Source of the DNA: UBA5336 sp038745855
Lineage (GTDB): Bacteria > Pseudomonadota > Alphaproteobacteria > Caulobacterales > Hyphomonadaceae
NCBI GenBank assembly: GCA_038745855.1
Contig: JBCDLC010000003.1
Coordinates: forward strand, 62,001 to 126,000
DNA: 64,000 bases
Direction of reading: 5' to 3'
The translations under genes and the position numbers were made by a program. The notes under the pieces were generated by a model that saw only the letters and a program-made list of their open reading frames with translations, was not told the origin of the DNA and searched no databases. This document shows positions 17,501 to 29,500 of this stretch, one piece after another; positions within the stretch are counted from its first letter, which is position 1; every line of letters starts with the position of its first letter.

Positions 17501-20500
17501 CGCTAAGGCTTCGTCACCATCCAGCACATCCGGATCGTTGTCCGCCGGTTCGCCGATGACCGCCACCGTGAGGGCCAGGGGCTGGACGTTACTGCCATCG
17601 AAGGCGACGCCACCCGCCTCGATTTCGTTGTAGTCGAACGCATTGGCTGGAAGCACGACGGTTCCGTCCGCTCCGATCACCGTATCGAATGTCTGGACAT
17701 CGAAGACGTTGTTGACTGGGAAGTCAGCCTGCTGGTCCTGGAGTCGCGCCGCGACAAGCGCAGCTACGCCGCCCTCGTCGTTCGCGACCGGGTTGAAACC
17801 CTTCTGAAGTGTGATGCGGACTTCATCCCCTGGCGTGCCTTCCACAGTAATGATGGGGATCTCGCCGCCATATGTCCCTGTTTCCCCGGACTCCACTGCG
17901 TTCTGTCCTGCTGCCGTAACCACGGAGAGGGTCGCGATGGCTTCCGGTTGGCCTTGACGGGCCTCTCCGATCGACCCGGCCTGGCTAGTATCACTACCGA
18001 GATAGCCCGTTGCCGTCGTCCCGTCATCGAATAGCACCGTGAAGGTCGAGCCGACGAGTTCCGCACCCGAAATTCCGCCGACATCCCAGATGGAGCCCGG
18101 GTCACCAATCGAGCCGGTATCGACCGCCGCCTTCGCAATACCGGCAATGGAATTCGGGTCCATATCGCCGCTAAAACCGATGGTTTCGCCGTTGGTAAAC
18201 CCACCTTCGGAGCCATCAAACGTCAGGACAAGCCCGCGGAACCCGCCCGTTACGGCTGTCGTTCCAGTTCCGGTTGTATTAGGAAGCGGTGTGTCGCCAG
18301 CGAACAGGTAGGCGTCTTGCGAGAAATCTGCAGCGCCGCTGCCATTGGGGGTTTCGGTAATGACCCCGGTTCCCCCGGTCTGTGGGTTGCCAGCACCATC
18401 GCCCACGATGCCAAACGGCTTCGCAGTCGTGTCGCCAGCGGTACCGTCGAAATCAATCACGCTGTCGCCGAAGACCGCAGTCCGGAAGTCAATCACAACA
18501 GCCGCGATCTGCTTTTCACCAGTATTCGTCAGTTGGAAGGAATTCGATCCGAAGTTTGATGTCTCGATGCCTTCTTCGCCGTCAATGATGGTAAGGATAG
18601 CGGCACCGGCCGTTCCATCAGCATAACTTCCGTCGATATCGATACCGGTGAGACCAGCGAAGACCTCTTCCGCTGTCTGCGGGTCCTGTGGGTCTATGAC
18701 TTCTGGAACACCCGTTACCTGCAGGTAGTCATACTGTACCGTGAAGTCTGAACCGCCACCGCCGTTGACCTCGGTAACACCCAGGCCGACCGGCGTGTTG
18801 GCGTCGAGTATCTGAGCTGCGAGGCCCGCCGGAACGGGTGAGATCGGACCAGTATACGTTGGGATATTGGCCGGTGTACCGTCGAAGTTCTGGAATTCGA
18901 TGACCGGCTGGATCGTTACGCCCGTGTCACCGACGACGACTTGGAGTTGCAGTAGGGCTTGCTCATAGCCGTCTTCGGGAATGCCGAGATCCGGCTGATC
19001 GAAGTTGAACCCGTCGATGGAGAACTCGGCAACGGAGTTCTCGGGGTCGCCAGTGCCCGACTTAATTACCAGTTTCACGAAGTTTGTGCTGTCCGTGCCA
19101 ATGACGATACCACTCTGGTCGAAGCTATTGGCGATATCGGTCTGTGGATCATTGTCGAAAAACGGATTCAACATCACGGCTTCGAGCGTGAAGCTGCCCG
19201 ACCGGTTGACCGCAAACAAGTAGTCGTTCTGTGGATTGTTGGAGCCGCCCGTGTCCCCAGTGGTTGCCGGCACATTGAGCAATCCGTCAGAAACGAAGCC
19301 CTCTGGAACGCCGCCGGCCCCATCCAGCGACCCCTCCTTGATGTAACCCAGAGCTGTGGTCGTACCCTGCAAAACGCCGGTGAAACCGTTCTGAAACGGC
19401 GTGCCATCGGCATTAAAATCGAGACGGATCACTTCATCATCAGCAAGTGGTGTTCCGCCCGACAGGGTCGCGCCGGAGCCGGTTGTGTTTGGATCGTAGA
19501 AGAAGGCATCGGTGCTGTTCGGCTCGCCGTCACCGTCGATATCGCCAGTGGGCGTCGATTCCTCCGCATTCGTCATTAGGTCGCCGTCGAGGTCACCATC
19601 GGGTGCCGTAGGATCGGGCGTCTCGCTGACGGTTACTGTGCCATCAGCGGTGTTTCCAGCGGAATCGGATACCGTGTATCCAAAGATGATATCCTCGCCT
19701 GAGTCCGGATCATCGGTCACGGTCACCTCGCCATCGACAAGCGTAACCGTCCCTCCAACCGTGTTGGTTACATCAATCGCCGTTACAGAAAGCGCTTCGC
19801 CAACATCGAGATCCGCATCGGTGTCGTTGGACGCTGGATCGAAAGTAATCGTGGCCCCGCTGTCGATGGTAAGCGTATCGTCAGTTGCGGCCGGATCGAA
19901 GTCATCCTCAGTCACAACAGCGGTGGCGCTTGCGGCGCTTGTATCGACCGACAGACCGATAGTCGTAACGTCGATGAGGTCCGCCTGGACCACGGTTTCG
20001 GGCCCTGCAACGTCGTCGTTGTAGTCGACAAGTGTCACGTCGAGCGTTCCGGTGCCATCGGCAGTCAAGCTCACGTCGGCGGTTTGCGTTGTCTGACCAC
20101 CGTCGATGGTGAACGTCACCGCGACTGTCTGGCTCGCCACTGCTGGAAGCGTCGAGACCGGGAAGCTGACAATCGTGTCGCCCTCATCGCCGGCTTCCAT
20201 CACGGCAGGTCCATCGGCGATCGCTAGCAACGCATCATCGGACACCGTCACCGTCGCAACACCAGCGTCCATATTACCGGAGGGGTCCTCCAACGTGTAG
20301 CCGATAACGATATCACCAGGCGCAACGGTTCCATCAGTTGCCACCGTAATCGTGCCATCGCCATTGTCGGTCACGGTAACGCCCGACAGTGCCGGATCAA
20401 CGATTTCGGTCACTGTCAAAATGACGTCGTCCGCATCAGTGTCATTTTCGAGCAGATCGAGCAAGACCTGTCCGCCTGCGAACACGGTAGCGGCATCGGG

Positions 20501-23500
20501 TCCCGCGACCGGCGCAGCGTCTGCATCCGTGATCGTCGCGTCGCTGCCTGGGCCCCCAATCGGAACCTGGTCTGCAGCACCGTCGATTGATGAACCAACG
20601 TTCGCTGCGGTAATCGCGACGTTAAAGGTCTCATCGAGTTCGATCGGGCCGTCGTCGATCGCTGCAACAAGCGCCGTCCCTGTCGTCAGCCCAGCCGGGA
20701 TGGTCACGTCGATGCTAGACAGGCCGTTAGCATCAAACGAAACGTCGTCCGGCACCGTTGCAGGGTTGGTTGCACCCGGCACCAGAGACAACGTCACGGT
20801 GATGTCCGCGGTGTGCGGCGCATCAAGTGTTGCGACCGCCGAGATCGTCTCACCCTCTGCAACCGTTGCGGCAACAAGCGCAGCAGCGACCGTTGGCAGC
20901 GGGTTGTTCGTGACGTTTAGTGTAAAGGTCTGACTGACCGATTGTTGTGATCCACCGGAATCAATCGCGGTGATCGCAAAGGTGAATACGGTATCTTCGT
21001 CGACCTGCGCGTCCGTCATCGAGACGACACCCGTCATTGGATCTACCGCCAAGAACTCGGGAATCGTCGTTTCGCCTGGCGCTGGAACAAGCGCGAATGT
21101 CAACGCATCTTCTTCGGGATCACCGAAAGCTGCTGCCAAGTTGAATGTAGCATTGCCTTCTGCGGCCTCGAGTGCGGTGTCGAAGGCTGGGATCGGAAAA
21201 GGTGCGAAGTTACCTGGCTGTGGCCCGGTGGGGACCAGGTCAATGTAGTCGACGCGAACGAACTCGTTGAAGAAGCTCGAGGCGCTGCCTGTGCCGTCCG
21301 AGCGGCCAACGAGTTTCAACTCCGCGCCTGCTGGCAGATCGACATTGTTGAGCGTGACCGTCCGGAAGCTAGAAGCTTGGGCCGCACCGCCACCGGCATC
21401 AAGATCGAGAACTACCGTCGCGACCAACACATCGTTCACGAGTACATCAAGCTCGCTCTGGCCGTCATTCTCGTCGAACAGGCCGATGGTGAGTGTCGTG
21501 TTGCCCGGGGTGAAACCCGTGACCGTGTCGAGATCGAGGGTGGCTTCGCCGGTGGTCTGTGACCCAAGGCGGATAACCTTTCCATCGCCAACGGGATCGG
21601 CGGCGTTCTGGTTTTCGACAAAGAAGCCCGAGACCAGCGTAAAGTCCTCTGCCTGTACGCGGATTGGGTCGCCAAGAATTGGCTCGCCGGTCACATTGAC
21701 CGCGAAGGTCGACGTCACCGATGCACCTGACGTGTCTGTCGCCGTCACAGAAACGGTAAATGTCCCAGGAGAAACAACGACACCGGTGATTTGTCCGGTC
21801 GTTTCATCAATCTCCAATTCTGGAGGCAGGTTGCTAGCGGTGTATGCCAACACGTCACCAAAGTCGGCCACGTCGACATCTTGGAACAAGCCTGCGGTTT
21901 CAATGGGAGCGATGGCTTGATCGGTCGTGACCAGGTCAAGCACTTCGATCTGGTTTACCGATAAAACAGGGGCATCGTTGGCGTTGGCGACCGACACCTG
22001 AAATGTGGTTGATACCGATGCTTCCCCGTCATTGGCCGTCACTGTTACAAGTGCGGGCCCATTGTTCAACGACGCCACAGCATCGTCGTTTGTAAGTGGG
22101 CGGTTATTTATAATGGTCCCGGTGTTTGGGTCGATCGACAAATAGTCGGGTGCGCCGGCACCGAGGGTAAAAATAAGTGGATCCTCGTCCGGGTCGACGA
22201 AAACTGGCGTACTGCCCTTCAGGTCAATCGCGACGTCAGTGCCTTGTTCAATCCCCGATGCGTCTACTGTCCCAACGACGATAGGGGCCTGATTATCGGG
22301 GGTTCCATCGTCTATGACTGCCGCGAAAGCAATCTTGTCAAGACGGACAAACTCCAACCCATCCGCCTGGCCGACGAGAGAGAGCTGATCGCCGTCCTGG
22401 AGCGTGACACTCTGGAAGGTGACAGAGCGCAAGTTGCCTGCCTGTGCAGCACCAAACCCGCCGTCATTGTCCAGCGTAACCGTTCCGATCGTGATTCCGT
22501 TGACGACTAGCGAGAAGCTGCTGACGCCGTCGCTCTCGTCAAAGTAAGTTACGGTGATGTTGTTGGAACCGAAGGCTATGCCCGTTGTGGCGTCGAGACT
22601 TAGGATTGCGGTGCCCGCACCGCCCGTTCCGAGACGCGCGACTTGGCCACCGCTTCCAGCTCCCTGGTTTTCCTCGAAAAACTCGCCCGGACCAGCAAGA
22701 TTGATAGGAAGGACGTTGTCGAAATCCTCAACTTCAATGGTCACCGCGTCCTGAATGACTGACACGGAAGCGACACCGGTCCCTGTATTCCCCCCGGCAT
22801 CCGTGATCTCGTAGGTCACGTCAACGACACCGGTAAACCCGTTGCTGGGCGTCACCGTAATCCGGCCATCCACGATCGCCGCTGCCACATCGGCTGTGGG
22901 CTGGCCCTCGACAAGCACAGACACGATCGCCGTGAGCCCCAGTCCGGCCGTACCATCGGCATCGGTGTCGTTTGCGAGCACATCCACGCTGACCGGATTG
23001 TCGACGACGACCACTGCGCGGTCCTCGACGGCGACTGGGGCAAAGTCGTCCTCCGATATCGTCACTGTGCCCACTGCTTGGCCGGCGTCGACCACGAAAC
23101 CAGACGTTGCAGTGCCAACAAGCGTCACGGAAAGGATCGTATCGCCATCGGCAATATCGTCATTCGCACCCGAGACGTCGATCGCAACGGTCCCTGCCCC
23201 GTTGGCGTCGAGCGTCACAGTTGCGGTGGTGGTTGTCGCGCCGCCATCCGCCGACAGCGTCAACTCGATTGTCTCGTCCGCAGCCGGCGGCACGCTGGTT
23301 ATCGGCAAGACGACCGTGGTTGTACCATTGTCTCCATCTTCGACTGCTGCTCCATCCCCGATTGCGAGTGCGATGGCGGGCAGTTCTACGATTTTGATCG
23401 CGCTGATTTTCGCATTGTCGACGTTGGAAACAAGTTGGACGACGAGGTTACCGTTCTCGTCAGTCTCGGCGAGGAATGTCCGTTCGATGATCGTGAACGC

Positions 23501-26500
23501 CCCTGGAGCGCGCTGGAAAAGATCAAGATCCTCAAAGACCGTATCGCCGTTGATCGACACATCGAAAATGCGATCCCCGAAGTCGCTGATGCCAGGTTGA
23601 TTGATGCCCGCGTCGCTGAAGATTTCTGCAAAGCCCAACTCGATCGCATAGCGGGCGTTTGGATTCAGCGCATTCCCATCCGCATCTTGCGAGATTGTAT
23701 AGGTGAGGGTGTTGCCCTCGCCGCCCGCAAAGCGTTCCGTACCGTAGATCTGCTGCAGGGCAGGGTCATCGCTGAGAATGTCGGCGATCTGGTTTCCACC
23801 GCCGGACGTGGTGCCATCCTGGCCGCCTGTCACCAGCGCGCCGGCGCTATCGGTAGCCTGGATCAGGACGCCGTCCCGCTGGTCTGCCGCTACGGTACCG
23901 TTGTTTATATCGTCATCTTCATAGGTCACACCATTCACAATGATGGTGTCACCTGGTGTGGCGCCCTGGGTCCCGCCGGCATTGAGAGCACGAGAGACAT
24001 CGGTGCCAACATCGATAACATTGGCGGTGAACGTTGCCGTCGCCAGCGCAGATGCGACACCACCCGTGTCCAGTATCGAACCAGTCTGAAGCGTCGCGGA
24101 CACATTCAGCGGAACGGACTGGCCTACCGCCGCACCCCCAAGGTCCCACCCTTCCGCGGGTGCGGAGGCGACGAACGTAATGAAGGTCGAGCCGTCTTTC
24201 ACAAACGGCGCAATCTGGCCATTGTCGGCTTCCGGATCGCCGGAATTCAGCTCGAACAAAGGATCGTCAGTCAGATTCAGGAAGGCCATATCGGCCGCCG
24301 GAACGGCGACGCCGTTCACGGTCACCAAAAGGTCGGACGCCTGGATCGACGTCACATCGACACCGTCTGTGTCATCGACCCGGACCACGATGGTTATATT
24401 GTCGTCCGATGCCACGAGCGCGCCGGCACTATCGGCTGCAAAGGGATCCAGAATTGTTGCGGAGACTTGGTCGGCTTCGTCTTCGGTAACAATTGCGGTA
24501 GCCGATGGCGTAATCGGCGAAATGCGCGCCGCAGCACTACCACTTACCACGTCGACGACGGACACGGTGACATTTTCGGCCCCGTTGAATGCATCGTCAT
24601 TTGGAACGGAAACGGGCAGGCCAGTGGACAAGGCCGTGCCGAGTTCAACTTGTTGGGTCGTTATGGTGCCATCGACATCGATTTCGACAGTTACCGTTAC
24701 ATCGGCGTCCGGTGCCCGATCCATCTCTACGGTGAAGTCGAGCACAGTGAACCCGGCGTCGCCGGTTTCAACGGCGTCCGCGGGCCCCGCAACCGTCACT
24801 ACAGCTCGGCCATCGTTCACGTCGCGGAGCACAAAACCACTTAGCTTGGGGGCATTTGCCAATGCTTCTGGAGACGAAATGGTGAGTGTGCCGGAGGCAT
24901 CTACGACGACGCTTGGGATACGGATGTTCACCGCTTCGTTGAAGTCGTTCGAGCCGCCATTCTGCTCATTGATCGCGACATTTAAGATGTCGAAATCGTC
25001 GAGAACAAGTTCGCCCTGGACTGCGATATCAAAGACGCGCTGGCCAATTCCATTGCCCGCAGCGGCGTTGTTGGGAAAGAAGATTTCCGCGAAAAGCAGA
25101 TCGACCGCGTAGGTGCCAGGCAGGAGGTCAGTAATCGTGACACTGAATGCACCGCCACCTTTCTCCGTTTGATAGACAGTATTCTCGAAGGCAGGCTGCA
25201 AGCCGTTGCCGAATGACGCGTCGGTGAATTGTCCACCTGCGACCACGACGTTGGAAAGATCGCCATCGCCGGCGAAGTCGATGTTCTCGGTCTCCCCTTC
25301 GACTGTCACATCCTGGTTAAGCGCTGTGCCGCCGGCATTGACGGCCAAGACGACATCACCAACGACCGGCGCAGTGGACTGTGTGATCTGGAAGTCAAGC
25401 GACGCGCGCGAAACTGCAGCGTTCTGGTTTAGCCAGAAATTGTAGGTTCCCGCTGGAAGCGGTCCGCTGAAACCCGTGCCCACGCCGAAGGCACCGAGGG
25501 TGTCTAGGATATCGGTACCCTGATCGACTTCGCCGATTGTGGCGCCACCTAGGAGGTTAGAGTTGTCAGGCTCGAGCTGGGACAGTGGGTCGACGTTGAT
25601 CGTTTCCCCCTCGAGGCCAACGGCCAGGAAGGCGAGGTTCGGTTGCGAACCAACACTGGTTGCTTCGTAGTCGGACAAAACGATTGCGCTGAGTTCGAAT
25701 CCTTCAGGAACCACAACGGTGAAGTAGTCACGATCAGAACCGATGGGCAGGCCTTCGCCGCCGTTGGAATCGGATGCGAAGAGGGTAACGACGTTCGACC
25801 CTTCGACCAGAGCGGTTAGCGCAGTGGGCGTTGAGGCATCATCTGAGAGGTCGCCATTGACGTTTTCATCATAGATCTCGTTTGCATCGAGGACGAGCGA
25901 AAGCGAGACGGCTGCGGCCGTTGAGGCTGCAGCGATTGAGGGATTTCCCGTTAGATCTAAAACGGCGCCGGGGGCAACGGTCGCCGTATAGTCACCATTT
26001 GCAAAACCTTGCACTGGAGCCTCGATCGAAACCGTGGCCGAGAGCCCATCTGATGCGATAGACGAAGATGTTCCTAAGAGCGGAACTGTACCACCCTCGA
26101 GGCCAGGAGCATTCAAGGTTACAGCGGCAGCGTCAATGACGCTGACGGGTTCGTCAAATGCGACCTCAACAGTCATGGGTGCTTGCGCGTCAACTGGCAG
26201 CGTGATCCCGATATCGGTTACGTTCGGTGGGATTGCGTCGACCACACCAGCGTCAACAAGGCTGATCTTGAACGCGCTGATCTTGGCATTGTCCGCCAGA
26301 CCCGCACCATCAACCGCAATCTTTATCGCTCCATCAACGACGGTCGCGAGAACGGTTCGTTCGACGATGACATGGGAACCAGGCGCGCGCGCGATAAGGT
26401 CGAGATCGTTGATGACGACCTCGTCATTTATGAGCACATCGAAGACGCGGTCCCCTGGCAGCTGATTGCCGGCGGCGCCATTGCTGGCATCGTTGAAAAT

Positions 26501-29500
26501 CTCGGCGAAGCTCAGCTCGATGGCGTAGGTGCCGTTGGGGTTTAGCGGGCTACCGTCGGCATCAGTCGTGATCGTATACTCAAGCTTGGCTTCTGGGTTG
26601 CCCGCAAACCGCTCGGTCGCAAAAATTTGCGCCTCGGCGTCCGAGCCTTCTCCTGCAATATCGGCAAGCGCTTCTGCGCCCCCGAACGCCGCACCATCTC
26701 CGCCAGCGCTGACAACGGTGCCATCTGCCAATGTCGATGTAATCGTCACGCCTTGCGGCGCTTCGGCCTGATTGTTGGGGCCAGTCGGAGACCCGCTTTC
26801 CCCTTCTATGGTGTCATCGTCTTCATAGAGAACACCTTTGACGACCAACGTGTCGCCAGGGCTCGTCCCGTTGACACCGCCGCCAGCATTGATCGCGCGG
26901 ACAACGTCGGTGCCTGGATCAATGAAGTTGGTGGTGAAGCTCGCCGTTGTTTCAGCTGATGCGCCACCGATCGCGTTCAGAATTGAGTTCGGCTGCACTG
27001 TGGCTGTTACGTTGATTGCCGTGGGAGTCCCAATTTCTGCCCCGCCAATGTCCCAGCCACCAGCTGGCGCTTTTGCAATGAACACAACGGACGTCACATT
27101 ACCGGCCACCACGGGGGCAAGTTGCCCATCATCGGTTTCGATGCCGCCACCGGAAACCGTCAGTAGTGGATCGTCAAATAGGGTCAGGAGTTCCATGTCC
27201 GCAGCCGGAACGGTCTGACCGTTCACGGTGACAACGAGATCGCTAGCGTCAAGCGAACTCAGGTCCACGCCTGCCGCGTCAGTGAGTTCCACCGTGATCG
27301 TTATATTGTCGTCTGTGGCTACGAAGACGCTCCCGGTATTTCCATCGCCATCCACATCGGCGGCAAATGGATTAACGATTGTCACTGAAGGCCCGGAAAT
27401 GTTTGCATCTACGATGGTGACCGTCGCACTTGACTGCGAAGGAATAGCAGCTGGATTGATACCGACGGGCGCTGTTATGCCGACCTCATCAATCGAGATG
27501 GTAAACGTCTCATCCGGCTCGACGATGCCGCCTTCGTTGGCGATCTGGAAGGTCGCAATAGCGGTTGTCGAGTTGTCAAAAACCACTGTCTGCGGTGACG
27601 GTGCGGTGAAGTCGATGCCCTCCAACGCTGTGCCGTCGGCCACCACGAACGGCACTGTTATCTGGCCGTCGGCAATCGCTTCGGTGGCCGTGAAGACCAC
27701 GTTTACGCTGCCTTCGGACTCGTTGACCAATACATCCGAAACAGAGATCCCGACGGTAATAGGGCCGCCGGGATCACCAGGCAGTTCAGTGATCTTGATC
27801 GCGTTGATCTTCGGCTGGTCAGCGTTCTGTGCGCTGAGGCTGATGACTATTTCGCCATTGGCGTATGGCTGAACCACAACGGTGCGTTCGATGATTGTAT
27901 GGCCGCCGGGTGCCCGCTCGAACAGGTTAAAGTCTGGAAGGACATTCGTGCCGTTTACAACGACGTCGAATTGGCGGGTCTGGGGGTCGTTCGGTCCATT
28001 TGCCGTCGTGTTCTGGCTGGCATCATTGAAGATCTCGGCAAAGCCCAGCTCGACGGCGTATGAGACACCGGGGGTGAGCGGGACGCCGCTGGCGTCGCCT
28101 GAAATGGTGAATACCAGGTCACCGGTCGCGGTGCCCGAGGACCGTTCCGTTCCGTAGAGCAGCTTCAGCGCGGCATCATCGGAGAGAATATCGTCAACGG
28201 ATGCGCCGTTACCGAACGTATTCCCGTCCACATTGACGGGCGCCGTAATCGATACGCCATTTGCAAAGGTTGGATTGTCCGAGCCATTATTGGCATCGTC
28301 CACATAGTCTACACCATTGACAGTGATGGTCGTGCCCGCGCTGACACCCTGGATACCGCCAGGATTTATGGCCTGGATGACATTGCCACCCACGTCGATG
28401 AAGTTAGCTGTGAACACGCTGGAAGTCGCGGCATTCCCGCCGCCAGCAGGGTTCAGGATTGACCCCGCCACCATCGAGGCCGTGACCTGCAAGCTTGCCG
28501 GCGTTCCCATGGCTACACCACCCAAGTCCCACCCTTCAGCCGGCGGATAAGCGACAAAGGTGATCAGCGTTTGACCATCAACGACCGTCGGGGCCTGGCG
28601 ACCATTGTCCACGTCATCGCCGGTCAGCGGCTCATCAAGCAGGTCGAGGAATGCCATGGCGGCGGCTGGCTGGCCATTGACCGTCACAACAAGGTCGTCC
28701 GGCTGTACGGAGTTAATATCAACGCCGCTAACGCCGGGCAGACTCGCGTCGGAGACCGACACTACGAATACTAGACTGTCGTCAGACGCAATCAGAGCAT
28801 CCGCGCCGTCTGCTGCAAAAGGATTCTGGATCGCAACGGTCGGGCCAGGAATGTCACCGGTTGCCGTGATCGAGATGTCATCGAAGGTTGCGGCAAAGGC
28901 GTCAGCATCAGCAACGTCGCCGTTCGTCGACCACAGGCCGAGGGCCAGGCCGCTCTCGGCGCCGCCGACCTGGAAATTGCCGGCAATGACATCAGCTACG
29001 TTGGTGGTGCCCAGGTCGATCGGCGAGGAGATAACGGTGCTTGTGCCGTCGCCGTTATTGCCATCGTCAGCGACATCATAATCGATCGTCGCGGTCGCAA
29101 TCGGGGTCGCGCCTGTGACGTCAACCAGCAGTTCAACACGGATTTCCTGATCAGTCGCTGTCTGCCCTGCAAAGAGGTCCGCCGCCGCAAGGAACTGGCT
29201 CGAAACCTCGACGTCGTTGTCTTCGAGATAGATGACGAAGCCCGGGCCTTCAATGCTGCTGTCTGTAGCTGCGATCTTGAGGAAATTGCTCTGGTCACCG
29301 GTTCCGATGAAGCCGCCGACTTCCTGGTTGCCATCGGACGTCATCGTTCCGGCGCCCTGGTCTAGTAGCGGATTGAAGATCGTCCAGCTTACCGAGAAAG
29401 TCTCGGCCCCGGTTGGAATAGTAACGCCAGTTTGGAACAGATACTCGCCAGTGTTTGCCGTCCCGGTCGCATCACCCGTCGAGACAAACTCGATAACGGT

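Noticed and set aside
20000..20500. possible CRISPR-like repetition in the giant gene
   Set aside because: The repetition is at the protein-domain level (about 100 to 350 codons) with diverged DNA. There are no short regular repeats with unique spacers, here or elsewhere in the window.
23078..24844. 588-codon open frame on the plus strand, antisense to the giant gene
   Set aside because: It lies wholly within the giant gene on the other strand. It has no ribosome site or recognisable domain, and the giant frame has clear domains there. High GC content makes such antisense frames common.
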